Positions 1 to 9,792 of a DNA stretch of 64,000 nucleotides are shown piece after piece. The stretch is from positions 588,364-652,363 of the forward strand of contig NZ_JNYY01000005.1 in NCBI RefSeq assembly GCF_000716785.1, read 5' to 3'. Both the position numbers and the translations under genes were made by a program. Origin of the DNA: Amycolatopsis vancoresmycina. Lineage in GTDB: Bacteria; Actinomycetota; Actinomycetes; Mycobacteriales; Pseudonocardiaceae. The notes under the pieces are model-generated. The model was not told where the DNA came from. It ran no database searches and saw nothing but the letters and a program-made list of their open reading frames with translations. The first letter of the stretch is position 1. The number at the start of each line of letters is the position of its first letter.

Positions 1-144
1 GTCGTCGAACGTGAGGTGGACGTCTTCGCGGTCCGCCGCGCGGTCGAGCACCTCCTCGAGCTGGTCGACCGTCAGCCAGCGCTCGTCCTCGCCCGGGTCG
101 AGCTGGCGAGCCGGGCGCCCGGCTCCGTGCATGGCGAGGATCAC
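1..144 (-). CDS. Polysaccharide deacetylase family protein, N-terminal fragment
   Basis: Only about 48 codons lie in the window; the gene runs off its left edge. The visible protein ends in LTFDD, the first metal-binding motif of NodB-type polysaccharide deacetylases, which remove N-acetyl groups from cell-wall or chitin-like sugars. The GTG used here (144) follows a GGGAG box by eight bases. GTGs at 150 and 153 are in frame but too close to that box. No signal peptide precedes the catalytic motif in the visible part, so it may be cytoplasmic. The family call rests on one motif and its position, so it is moderate. Confidence 0.55.
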   Translation of the reverse strand, partial: MILAMHGAGRPARQLDPGEDERWLTVDQLEEVLDRAADREDVHLTFDD

Positions 145-240
145 TGTCACCACTCCCACCGCCTGCCACTGCGAGTAGTCGATTTGTTACTTCGATTAAT
201 CGCACTGGCAAACGGGTGAGTTACAGTTTTTTGCCGTTAT

Positions 241-1068
241 TTAGCCTTTGCGGATCTCCAGCGTGCAGCACTTGGGTCCGCCGCCGGCTTTCCGCAGCTC
301 AGAGATGTCGACGTAGACCGGCTCGTAACCGCGCTCGGCCAGAAGTTCACCCAATCGGGTGGCCTCCGCCGGCAGCACGACGTTGCGTCCGTCGGACACG
401 CCGTTGAGGCCGAAACACTCCGCGTCTTCGCGGGTGGCGAGCACGGCGTCCGGGAACAGCCGCTCCAGCACGCGGCGCGAACCCGCGGAGAACGCCTCCG
501 GGTAGTAGACGATCTGCGCGCGGGTCGTGTCGGTCGCCTCGGCGAGCACGAACAGCGCCGTGTCGAGGTGGTAGTAGTGCGGGTCGACCAGCTGCAGCGA
601 GACGACCGGGACGCCGAGGACCTCCTGCGCCTCGGCGTGCGCGGCCGGGTCGGTGCGGAAGCCGGTGCCGGCGAGCAGCAGCGCGCCGGTCCAGGCGAAG
701 TCGCCTTCGGCCTCGTTGACCTTCTCCGGCATGGTGATGTCGCGGTAGCCGTGCTCGACGAACCAGCGGCGGAAGTGCTCGGCTTCGGCGGCGCGCTGTG
801 GGGCGCGGAACCGGGAGCCGAGCACGCGCCCGTCGACGACGGTGCCGGAGTTGGCGGCGAAGACCATGTCGGGCAGGCCGGGCTGGGGCTCGATCTCCTC
901 GACGGTGTGGCCGAGGCGGCGGTAGGTGTCGCGCAGCTCGGTCCACTGCGCGACGGCGACGTCGGCGCTGACCGGCTGGGTCGGGTCCATCCAGGGGTTG
1001 ATCACGTAGTCCACCGCGAAGTGGCGCGGGGAGCACATGAGGTATCGACGGGTGGTCGGTACGCGCAT
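241..1068 (-). CDS. ddaH: Dimethylargininase (DDAH) / amidinotransferase-fold hydrolase
   Basis: A 275-residue protein of the guanidino-group modifying superfamily; it probably hydrolyses methylated arginine (or arginine) to citrulline and an amine. Seen: an EGDF acidic motif at residues 121-124, the catalytic-type H167-LDTALF segment, and a C-terminal double Cys (267-268) where the nucleophilic Cys of the family lies. Length fits bacterial DDAH. An in-frame ATG at 1113 would add 15 unconserved-looking residues and reach close to the divergent gene; ATG 1068 or 1077 is more likely, though neither has a clear ribosome binding site. It is divergent from an Lrp/AsnC regulator, a pairing common for arginine catabolism genes, so control by that regulator is inferred. 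Confidence 0.8.
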   Translation of the reverse strand: MRVPTTRRYLMCSPRHFAVDYVINPWMDPTQPVSADVAVAQWTELRDTYRRLGHTVEEIEPQPGLPDMVFAANSGTVVDGRVLGSRFRAPQRAAEAEHFRRWFVEHGYRDITMPEKVNEAEGDFAWTGALLLAGTGFRTDPAAHAEAQEVLGVPVVSLQLVDPHYYHLDTALFVLAEATDTTRAQIVYYPEAFSAGSRRVLERLFPDAVLATREDAECFGLNGVSDGRNVVLPAEATRLGELLAERGYEPVYVDISELRKAGGGPKCCTLEIRKG

Positions 1069-1142
1069 CGCCTGCATGACTGCAGGGTAAGGGGCGCCTA
1101 ATATCGCAATCAATCGCTGTTCGCTGCGCGTATCTGTGCTAA

Positions 1143-1598
1143 ATGTTGCGTGTGAACACCATCGACCAGCGAATCGTTTCGTGTCTCGTGGCGAACGCGC
1201 GCTCCAGCTACGCGGAGATCGGCAAGGTGGTCGGCCTGTCGGCCCCGGCGGTGAAGCGGCGGGTCGACCGGCTGCTCGAAACGGGCATCCTGCGGGGCTT
1301 CACGGCGGTCGTCGACCCGGAGGCACTGGGCTGGGGAACGGAGGCGTTCGTCGAGGTCACGTGCCAGGGCAACATCACGCCGGCCCGGATCCGCGCGCGG
1401 CTGGAGCCGCTCCCGGAGGTGGTGGCGGCGTACACGGTGTCGGGCGCCGCGGACGCGATCGTCCACCTGCGCGCGGCCGACATCCACCACCTGGAGACGG
1501 CGCTGGAGCGGCTGCGCGGGCTGGAGATCGTGGACCGGACGGTGTCGACCGTGGTGCTCTCGCGGCTGCTGGAACGGCCGCCGACGCCGGAGCAGTGA
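1143..1598 (+). CDS. Lrp/AsnC family transcriptional regulator
   Basis: A 151-residue one-domain-plus-ligand regulator. The N-terminal helix-turn-helix (about residues 5-50, with [20 protein letters not shown]) and the C-terminal RAM ligand-binding domain are typical, and the length matches the family. The start could be ATG 1143 or GTG 1152; no strong ribosome binding site separates them. These proteins form octamers and respond to amino acids. The 74-base gap to the divergent dimethylargininase gene should hold both promoters. Regulation of that neighbour by arginine or ornithine is an inference from position. Confidence 0.9.
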   Translation: MLRVNTIDQRIVSCLVANARSSYAEIGKVVGLSAPAVKRRVDRLLETGILRGFTAVVDPEALGWGTEAFVEVTCQGNITPARIRARLEPLPEVVAAYTVSGAADAIVHLRAADIHHLETALERLRGLEIVDRTVSTVVLSRLLERPPTPEQ

Positions 1599-1621
1599 GG
1601 GCGGCGTGCCACCCTGAGCCG

Positions 1622-2386
1622 ATGACCGACAGCATCGTCAGCGAGCACGCCGGCGGCGTCGCCCTCCTCACCGTCGACGCGCCCGGCAGCCGCAACGCGC
1701 TGACCCTCGACCTTTCCGCCCAGCTGGCCGAAGCCGTCGCGGCCGCGGAACGGGACGAGTCCGTGCACGCCGTCGTCGTCACCGGAACCCCGCCCGCCTT
1801 CTGCGCCGGGGCCGACCTGTCCGCGCTGGCCGAGGCCGACGAAGCCGGCTTGCGCGCCATCTACGAAGGCTTCCTCGCCGTGGCCCGCTGCGCGCTGCCG
1901 ACCATCGCCGCCGTCGGGGGCGCGGCCGTCGGGGCCGGGCTGAACCTCGCCCTCGCCGCCGACGTGCGGCTGGCCGGGCCGCGGGCGAAGTTCGTCGCCC
2001 GGTTCCTCGAGCTCGGCCTGCACCCCGGCGGCGGGATGACCTGGATGACGCAGCGGCTCGCCGGCCCGCAGCAGGCCGCCGCCATGACGTTGTTCGGGCA
2101 ACCCCTCGACGCGGAGGCGGCGGTGCGGGCCGGGCTGGCGCTGCGCGTGGTCGACGGCGGACATGACGAACTGCTGACCGCCGCACGTGACCTCGCGCAC
2201 AGTGCCGTCGCCGCGCCGCGCGAAGCGTTGATCGCCACCAAGCGCAGTCTGCGCACCACCGCGAGCCTCGCCGAGCACGCGGACGCCGTCGACGTCGAGA
2301 TCCGGCCGCAGCTGGCGTCGCTCGCCTCGCCGGAGTTCGCCGAACGGCTTTCCCTGATCCGGGCCCGGATCCGTTCTCGGCCGTGA
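1622..2386 (+). CDS. Enoyl-CoA hydratase/isomerase family protein
   Basis: A 254-residue crotonase-fold protein. The CoA-binding segment near residue 60 ([12 protein letters not shown]) and the oxyanion-hole glycine stretch near residue 100 ([20 protein letters not shown]) are plain. The likely substrate is an acyl-CoA of fatty acid or amino acid breakdown, but it cannot be read from sequence. The reading frame is open far upstream, but that part overlaps the Lrp gene in another frame and looks nothing like a protein; the ATG at 1622 opens the conserved domain, 23 bases after the regulator's stop. Co-transcription with the regulator is possible. Confidence 0.88.
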   Translation: MTDSIVSEHAGGVALLTVDAPGSRNALTLDLSAQLAEAVAAAERDESVHAVVVTGTPPAFCAGADLSALAEADEAGLRAIYEGFLAVARCALPTIAAVGGAAVGAGLNLALAADVRLAGPRAKFVARFLELGLHPGGGMTWMTQRLAGPQQAAAMTLFGQPLDAEAAVRAGLALRVVDGGHDELLTAARDLAHSAVAAPREALIATKRSLRTTASLAEHADAVDVEIRPQLASLASPEFAERLSLIRARIRSRP

Positions 2387-2645
2387 TTCGATCCGCGCCT
2401 CTTACCGTCACGGGAGACACGCGTCACAACGCACCACGGCGGCTACCCGTTACCATCGGTTACAGGTATTCGGTGGACCAGCGAAGAGACATGAGACAGC
2501 ACCGATGAGGTCGCCCAACACCCGGGACACTACCAACATCGGTGTTGGGGGCGAGCTAACCTCGGGAGTAGACCTGGTGAGCGCAGCCGCGGCACCGGCA
2601 GGCGAACGGAAGCCGTACCGCCGGGAGAGAGGGAATCCCTGACCC
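2387..2645. other. Leader and promoter region of korAB
   Basis: 259 bases without a recognised gene. It must hold the korAB promoter; no convincing -35/-10 pair stands out. A 45-codon open frame (2505-2642) with no ribosome binding site ends three bases before the korA ATG. A GAGAGAGGGA stretch about 12 bases ahead of korA can act as its ribosome binding site. Confidence 0.4.
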
Positions 2646-4567
<1,922 letters not shown>

Positions 4568-4571
<4 letters not shown>

Positions 4572-4609
4572 CCACCGCCGACGCACTCTTCACCGCGGAG
4601 GCGGCATGA
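4568..4609 (+). CDS. 13-codon mini-ORF linking korA and korB
   Basis: Reads MTTADALFTAEAA. Its ATG overlaps the korA stop as ATGA, and its own stop overlaps the korB ATG as ATGA. Its start is preceded by GGAGGCGGCACG, and the korB start by GGAGGCGGC; the first codons are also alike (ATGACCACC, ATGACTACA), so the two start regions look like an imperfect 38-base tandem duplication. It may only serve translational coupling. Whether the peptide is made or stable is unknown. Confidence 0.3.
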
Positions 4610-5670
4610 CTACAGTCGATATCGGGCTCCCGACCGTCGGTGGCCTGGACCTTGTGCCCACCACCGACGAGCCGCAGAAGGCCAAGGACTACAAGTCCGA
4701 CCAGGAAGTCCGCTGGTGCCCCGGCTGCGGCGACTACGTCGTGCTGAACGCGGTCCAGTCGTTCCTCCCGACGCTCGGCCTCAAGCGCGAGAACATCGTC
4801 TTCATCTCGGGCATCGGCTGCTCGTCGCGCTTCCCGTACTACCTCAACACCTACGGCATGCACTCGATCCACGGCCGCGCGCCGTCGATCGCGACCGGCC
4901 TCGCGACGACGCGCCCGGACCTGTCGGTGTGGGTCGTCACCGGTGACGGCGACGCGCTGTCCATCGGCGGCAACCACCTGATCCACGCGCTGCGCCGCAA
5001 CGTGAACATCAAGATCCTGCTGTTCAACAACCGGATCTACGGGCTGACCAAGGGCCAGTACTCCCCGACGTCCGGCCAGGGCATGGTCACCAAGTCGACG
5101 CCGATGGGTTCGGTGGACACGCCGTTCAACCCGCTGTCGCTGGCGATCGGCGCGGAGGCGTCGTTCGTGGGCCGGGCGCTGGACTCCGACCGCAAGGGCC
5201 TGACCGAGGTCCTGCAGGCGGCGGCGCAGCACCGCGGCTCGGCGCTGGTCGAGATCTACCAGAACTGCCCGATCTTCAACGACGGCGCGTTCGACGTCCT
5301 CAAGGACGCCGACGAGGCCGCCACGCGGCTGATCCCGCTGCGCGCGGGCGAGCCGATCCGCTTCGGCCCGAACCAGGAGTTCGGCGTCAAGCGCGGCGAC
5401 TGGGGCGGGCTGGACGTCGCCAAGGTCGCCGACATCGGCGAGGACGACATCGTGGTGCACGACCCGTCGATCGTGGACACGTCGTACGCGTTCGCGCTGT
5501 CCCGGCTGGGCGACCAGAACCTCAACCACGTCCCGACCGGCATCCTCCGCCAGGTCGAGCGCCCGACGTACGACGACGGCGCCCGCGCCCAGGTCGAGGA
5601 GGCCCGCGCGGCCCGCAAGCCGGACCTGCAGGGCCTGCTGCGCGGCAAGGACACCTGGACGGTCGCGTAA
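4606..5670 (+). CDS. korB: 2-oxoglutarate:ferredoxin oxidoreductase, beta subunit
   Basis: A 354-residue thiamine-diphosphate and iron-sulfur subunit. CPGCGDYVVL near residue 38 and GIGCSSRFPY near 69 supply cluster cysteines, with a further Cys in QNCPIFND near 220. The ThDP motif begins with TGDGDALSIGGNHLIHALRR near 107-126 and ends at NNRIYGLTKGQYSP. ATG 4606 is chosen because it lies directly after a GGAGG box and opens the conserved protein. It works as a heterodimer partner of KorA and passes electrons to ferredoxin. A perfect hairpin follows the stop, so the unit is korA-korB only. Confidence 0.93.
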   Translation: MTTVDIGLPTVGGLDLVPTTDEPQKAKDYKSDQEVRWCPGCGDYVVLNAVQSFLPTLGLKRENIVFISGIGCSSRFPYYLNTYGMHSIHGRAPSIATGLATTRPDLSVWVVTGDGDALSIGGNHLIHALRRNVNIKILLFNNRIYGLTKGQYSPTSGQGMVTKSTPMGSVDTPFNPLSLAIGAEASFVGRALDSDRKGLTEVLQAAAQHRGSALVEIYQNCPIFNDGAFDVLKDADEAATRLIPLRAGEPIRFGPNQEFGVKRGDWGGLDVAKVADIGEDDIVVHDPSIVDTSYAFALSRLGDQNLNHVPTGILRQVERPTYDDGARAQVEEARAARKPDLQGLLRGKDTWTVA

Positions 5671-5681
5671 CCGCTGCTTTT

Positions 5682-5716
5682 CGAAGGCCGCCATGCCCGG
5701 TGCATGGCGGCCTTCG
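5682..5716 (+). terminator. Hairpin terminator after korB
   Basis: Perfect 15-bp stem (5682-5696 with 5702-5716) and a 5-base loop, 12 bases after the korB stop. No U-run follows, as is usual in high-GC actinomycetes. Confidence 0.75.
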
Positions 5717-5765
5717 GCGTTTCCGGGGTTGCGCGACTTGGGACACGTGTCCTAAGTTTCAGGTC

Positions 5766-6107
5766 ATGCGACCTGACTTACCTTTCGTGTTCTTCGACGT
5801 CCGCACGGCCGACGCGGCGGGCAGCAAGCGGTTCTTCGCCGAATTGCTCGGCTGGGAGGCGGACGGCACCCTGCTGACGGCGGGCGGCGCGCCGTGGGGT
5901 GGCCTCACCGAACTGGCCCCTGGCGACGACCGGGCACCCCAGTGGCTGCCCTACGCGGCGGTGTCCGATGTGGACGCCACCGCGGCGAAGGCGGTGCGGC
6001 TGGGCGGCACCCTGGTGCGCGAGCGCACCGACCTGCCGTTCGGCTCCCTGGTGGTGGTCACCGATCCCGGCGGCGCCGCGCTCGTCCTGTTCCAGGAACT
6101 CAGCTGA
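5766..6107 (+). CDS. VOC (glyoxalase/bleomycin resistance-type) superfamily protein
   Basis: A 113-residue single-domain protein with the vicinal-oxygen-chelate pattern: an N-terminal FVFFDVRTADAAGSKRFFAELLGW unit and a C-terminal FGSLVVVTDPGGAALVLFQ unit. Start at ATG 5766 gives the normal domain edge; the frame is open a little upstream through the korB terminator, which is not plausible coding. The substrate is unknown; the family includes glyoxalases, dioxygenases and antibiotic-binding proteins. The gene converges on the membrane protein gene to its right and overlaps its 3' end by 8 bases. Confidence 0.8.
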   Translation: MRPDLPFVFFDVRTADAAGSKRFFAELLGWEADGTLLTAGGAPWGGLTELAPGDDRAPQWLPYAAVSDVDATAAKAVRLGGTLVRERTDLPFGSLVVVTDPGGAALVLFQELS

Positions 6108-7305
6108 GGGGGCGGAACCCGACGCGTTCGGCGTCCTCGGCGGTCCGGAACCACACCTCCGCGACCATCTTCGGGAACTGCGCGGAATCCTCGGTGCAGT
6201 AGCGCAACGCCGTGACGCTGGCCTTCACGGCGAAGCTGTCGCTCGGCGCCCCGCCGCCCGGGCGCGGCATCGCCGAACCGGGGCCGAACGGGCCGGGCGG
6301 CACCGAGTCGCCCGCCGCCTGCCGCGCGGGGGGCGGCTCGGGCGCGGCGACCGCGGCGGCCGCCTGGTTCGGCTGCACCGACGGCTCGAACAGGGAGCCG
6401 CTGTGCGCGCCGGACAGGTCGGGCTCGCGCCGCTCGACCGTGCGCATCGACGGCTGGATCGGCTGGGGCGCGTCGAACCCGCCGCGCACCGCCTCCCGCG
6501 GCTGCCGCTTCGGCAGCACCTGGGTCGCCTCGGCCGGGGTCTCGGCCGGCACGTCGAGCTCGTCGTCGGCGATGTCGCCGCCGAACGCGTACTGCGGTGT
6601 CTCGTCCTCTTCTTCGGGCTCGTCCTTGCCCACCGAGCCGAGGTAGCGCGTGCGTTCGACCGGCTCCTCGAACGCCGACCGCTCGCTCCGCGGCTCGTGG
6701 TCGAACCAGTCCGGCGCGGGCGCTTCCGCACCCGGCGGCTGGAACAGCGAGCCCGCCGAGGACTCGGGGTCGAGCTGCGACAGGGCCGGGGAGACGGGCT
6801 CGGGCTCCTCGTCCGGAACCAGGTACTCGGTCGCCGGGGCGTGGTAGGGGTCCGCCGGCTCCGGCTCGGCCACCGGCGTCAGGAACTGGGTGGCCGCGGT
6901 CCGGTAGGGGTCGTCCTCGTCGAGCTGCGGCTCCGGCTCGGGTTCCGGCGGCACCCGCGTCGGCACCTGGGCGTCCAGCTCGGCGAAGTCCTCGTCGATG
7001 TCGTCGTGGACGTCGTCGCGGTGGATCGGCGGCGCGGCGACCAGCGTGCCGGGGTAGGAGGTCTCCTGGCGCGTCGGCTCCGGCTCGAAGCGCGACTCCG
7101 GCTCGAAGCGCGGCTCGGGCCGCGAGAACGCCTCGGTCCCCGCGTTGGCGGGGGTGCGCGCGGCGTCGGCGTGGGCCTGCGCCAGGGAGCTCTCCAGCTT
7201 GCGGACGCTCTTGCGGAGCGGCAGCACGAGCACCAGCCAGGTGAGGACTGCCCCGACGAAGAACGCCGCCAGGCTCCACAGCCAGACCTGTCCGAATATG
7301 GACAT
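6100..7305 (-). CDS. Membrane-anchored acidic proline-rich protein with C-terminal sunset-like domain
   Basis: A 401-residue protein. One N-terminal transmembrane helix (about residues 8-30) is followed by a short basic stretch, then a very long low-complexity segment rich in Glu, Pro, Asp and Ala (about 55-340) with repeated EPEP/PEPEP blocks. The last 40 residues (ALRYCTEDSAQFPKMVAEVW, then FRTAEDAERVGF) resemble the small sunset domain found at the end of actinobacterial Arf-type channel accessory proteins; this is from memory and needs a profile search. AGGAAAAG sits just before the ATG. It lies 24 bases downstream of the polyprenyl synthase gene and is likely co-transcribed. Function unknown. 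Confidence 0.6.
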   Translation of the reverse strand: MSIFGQVWLWSLAAFFVGAVLTWLVLVLPLRKSVRKLESSLAQAHADAARTPANAGTEAFSRPEPRFEPESRFEPEPTRQETSYPGTLVAAPPIHRDDVHDDIDEDFAELDAQVPTRVPPEPEPEPQLDEDDPYRTAATQFLTPVAEPEPADPYHAPATEYLVPDEEPEPVSPALSQLDPESSAGSLFQPPGAEAPAPDWFDHEPRSERSAFEEPVERTRYLGSVGKDEPEEEDETPQYAFGGDIADDELDVPAETPAEATQVLPKRQPREAVRGGFDAPQPIQPSMRTVERREPDLSGAHSGSLFEPSVQPNQAAAAVAAPEPPPARQAAGDSVPPGPFGPGSAMPRPGGGAPSDSFAVKASVTALRYCTEDSAQFPKMVAEVWFRTAEDAERVGFRPLS

Positions 7306-7329
7306 CTTTTCCTGCCCCTGTTTAGTGCA

Positions 7330-8388
7330 TCAGCGCGTACGCGCGACCAGGTAGTCGGCCACCGACTCGCAGGCGTCCCGGGCGGGTGACGCGGGCAGCG
7401 CGGTGAGCTCGGCTCGCGCGCGCTGAGCGTAGTCGGAAAGGGTGACGCGTGCGCGTTCGAGTCCGCTACTGACCCGCAGCAGCTCCAGCGCCTCCCGCAC
7501 GAGCGCGTCGTCGGCGATCGGGCCGGACAGCAGCTCGACCAGCCGCGGGTCGGTGCCCGGGTCGGCCAGCGCGTACAGCATCGGCAGCGTCCGGACGCCT
7601 TCGCGCAGGTCGGTGCCCTGCGCCTTGCCGAGCTCGTCGGACGGCGAGGCGATGTCGATGATGTCGTCGGAGATCTGGAAGGCGGTGCCGATGATGTCGC
7701 CGAACCGGCGCAGCGCCTCGATGTGCTCCTCGGCGGCGCCGGACATCATGCCGCCGAACCGCCCGGAGGTGGCGATCAGCGACCCGGTCTTCTGCGCGAT
7801 GACGGTGAGGTAGTGCGCGACGGCGTCATCGCCGGGACCGGGGCCGACGGTCTCGCGCATCTGGCCGGTGACCAGCTCCCCGAAGGTCTCGGCGATGATC
7901 CGCGCGGCGTCGGTGCCGAGGTCGGCGACCAGGCGCGAGGCGTGCGCGAAGAGGAAGTCGCCGGTGAGGATGGCGATGGTGTTGTCCCAGCGCGCGTTGA
8001 CGCTCTCGGCGCCGCGCCGCATGTCGGCCTCGTCCATGACGTCGTCGTGGTAGAGCGTGGCGAGGTGCACCAACTCGACCGCGGCGGCGGCGATCACGAC
8101 GTGGTCGTCCTGCTTGGGCCCGAACTGCGCGGACAGCAGCGTGAAGAGGGGACGGAAGCGTTTGCCCCCGGCCTCGACCAGGTGCAGGGCGGCGTCGTTG
8201 ACGGCCTGGACATCGCTGCGGACGACGTCCCGCAGGAGTTTTTCGACCTCGGCCAGCCCACCGGCGATGGAGCGCAGCAGGGCTTCGTCGCCGATCTGCA
8301 GGCCGACCGACGCCCGCAGGTCGTCGAGGGCGCCACCCGGCGCAGCGGGGAGGGATCCCGCCCCGGGGGCTGGGGAAGGCACAGACAC
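7330..8388 (-). CDS. Long-chain polyprenyl diphosphate synthase (menaquinone side chain)
   Basis: A 352-residue trans-isoprenyl diphosphate synthase. Both aspartate-rich motifs are intact: DDVMD at residues 115-119 and DDIID at 241-245, with the GGKRFRP substrate-binding segment at 74-80. It condenses farnesyl or similar diphosphate with isopentenyl diphosphate units; the product length is set by residues before the first motif and cannot be read with confidence. The nearby menaquinone genes suggest it makes the octa- or nonaprenyl tail used by MenA, as GrcC1 is thought to do in Mycobacterium. GTG 8388 has a GGAG box at a suitable distance. Confidence 0.88.
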   Translation of the reverse strand: MSVPSPAPGAGSLPAAPGGALDDLRASVGLQIGDEALLRSIAGGLAEVEKLLRDVVRSDVQAVNDAALHLVEAGGKRFRPLFTLLSAQFGPKQDDHVVIAAAAVELVHLATLYHDDVMDEADMRRGAESVNARWDNTIAILTGDFLFAHASRLVADLGTDAARIIAETFGELVTGQMRETVGPGPGDDAVAHYLTVIAQKTGSLIATSGRFGGMMSGAAEEHIEALRRFGDIIGTAFQISDDIIDIASPSDELGKAQGTDLREGVRTLPMLYALADPGTDPRLVELLSGPIADDALVREALELLRVSSGLERARVTLSDYAQRARAELTALPASPARDACESVADYLVARTR

Positions 8389-8629
8389 GTCGGCTCCGCT
8401 CTACTCGTGCACCGGTCGGGTTGCCCCTTGAGCGTAGTGGCTCGCCCGCGCGGTCGTTTACCCGCTGTCCAGCGGAAACGGTGACGAACATGACACCGCC
8501 CCGGGTGGTTCCCGATCCTCGAAAGGGTGATCGGAGATTCCGGGCGCAACGGACGTCTCCGGCGGGCGGATATCCAGACGAGGAGGAGCAGCCGTCCGGC
8601 AGCGCTCCGCGGGCCGAGGAGGACACTGA
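8389..8629. other. Divergent intergenic region
   Basis: 241 bases between the polyprenyl synthase (leftward) and the secreted protein gene (rightward). It must carry both promoters. A GAGGAGGAC ribosome binding site lies just before 8630. No clear operator was seen. Confidence 0.4.
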
Positions 8630-9229
8630 ATGCGCAGCGCGATCGTCATGGCGGTGGTGGTGACGGGCTTGGCCGCGTTCCCCGCGGCGGCGGACCCGAA
8701 GCCGGGCGTGGCGAACATCGGCTCGGCGTCGTTCACGAAGGTCGCGATCCCGCCACAAGCAGCGTGTTCGATCGACGGCCCGACGACGGCAACGGCCGAA
8801 GCGGTGTCCCGCCCGGGCATCACGTTCGGCGGCGGAACGTCGTCGTGCACGACAACGACGACCTCGGCTACCTCGACGGCTGCGGGGAAGAACTTCGAGC
8901 TGTCGGCCTTGGTACCGGCGGGCGGCCCGAGGGTGAAGCTGTCGACGTACACGGTGACGTGCACAGCAACGCAGACGCAGACGAACGCGAACTGGACGTA
9001 CGGCGGCCTGTCGGGCATCCCGAACCCCCCGAGCCCGGTACCGCCGTCGTACGTGTCCCCGATCCGGAAAACGGACGGAACGACGTTGGCGAACGCGGTG
9101 TTCAACGTCCAGACCCTGCCGGGCGACGGAAGCATCGAATTGACGATGTTGCGCATCGATTTCCTGCCGGCATCGGGGTTGAGCGGATCGGTGCGCGTGG
9201 GCGAAACGAGCTGTTCGCCAACCCCGTAG
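8630..9229 (+). CDS. Secreted protein of unknown function
   Basis: A 199-residue protein with an N-terminal signal peptide (cleavage probably after AAA near residue 21). The mature part is rich in Thr, Ser, Pro and Gly, with a run of six Thr near residue 80 and four Cys (SCTTT, TCTAT, TSC types) that could form disulfides. The mix of beta-prone segments suggests a wall or surface protein. No enzyme motif was seen. The GAGGAGG box before ATG 8630 supports the start. It is monocistronic, closed by a hairpin at 9232-9297. It may belong to one of the actinobacterial choice-of-anchor surface families, but this is a guess. Confidence 0.7.
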   Translation: MRSAIVMAVVVTGLAAFPAAADPKPGVANIGSASFTKVAIPPQAACSIDGPTTATAEAVSRPGITFGGGTSSCTTTTTSATSTAAGKNFELSALVPAGGPRVKLSTYTVTCTATQTQTNANWTYGGLSGIPNPPSPVPPSYVSPIRKTDGTTLANAVFNVQTLPGDGSIELTMLRIDFLPASGLSGSVRVGETSCSPTP

Positions 9230-9231
9230 AC

Positions 9232-9297
9232 GTCACGAGGGCCGCGGCTTGGGAGAACACCGAGAGGACCGCCGCGGCCCTCGTGACCTTGGTTTTC
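9232..9297 (+). terminator. Long-loop hairpin after the secreted protein gene
   Basis: A perfect 16-bp stem (9232-9247 with 9282-9297) encloses a 34-base loop, right after the stop codon. It separates the secreted protein gene from the ESX accessory cluster. Confidence 0.55.
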
Positions 9298-9381
9298 CGG
9301 CGCGGGAACTTTGGTAGGGTTTGCCGCGTCGGATACGCAGAGTGCCCGGGGTGGAGCACACTGCAAGCTAGGGGAGAGCAG

Positions 9382-9792
9382 ATGATAGAGGGGCCGGTTT
9401 ACGAGCCTGGTGGGGATTGGGTGCTGCCGGGGCCGGATGGGGTGCGGGTTTCCGGGTCGTATGGGGGTGGTGACGGCGGTGCGGGCTTCGAGTACGACGA
9501 GGAGACGCTGCGTGAGCTGATGCACGAGTGGAACGACCTGGCGAACGAGTTCGAAGACGATCTCCAGCGAGCCGCCCTGCTGCAGCGCGCCCAGGGCCCC
9601 GGCGCGGAGTACGCCAGCAGCGGCAACGCTGAACAGGTGAGGGCATCTGGCGACGCCTTGTACGAAACGCTTGTTGCACGCGCACGGTATTGCCGCTCGA
9701 TGGCGCAGCGCTTCAAGACAGCCTTGGGCAAGTACGCGACCGCCGAAGAGTCGAGCGCCACAGAAGTGAAGCGAACTGGAGGCAGTCTCTGA
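9382..9792 (+). CDS. ESX-associated small helical protein (WXG/PE-like)
   Basis: A 136-residue, largely alpha-helical acidic protein. After a Gly-rich N-terminus come two long helices (about 36-65 and 80-115), the layout of small type VII secretion substrates, but there is no WXG turn; an EWN at residues 49-51 is the nearest match. No signal peptide. The ribosome binding site GGGGAGA precedes ATG 9382; the frame is open far upstream but that part overlaps other features. It is the first gene of a four-gene unit: its stop overlaps the next start by one base (TGATG). A role as secreted partner of the PPE-like protein is inferred from context. Confidence 0.6.
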   Translation: MIEGPVYEPGGDWVLPGPDGVRVSGSYGGGDGGAGFEYDEETLRELMHEWNDLANEFEDDLQRAALLQRAQGPGAEYASSGNAEQVRASGDALYETLVARARYCRSMAQRFKTALGKYATAEESSATEVKRTGGSL

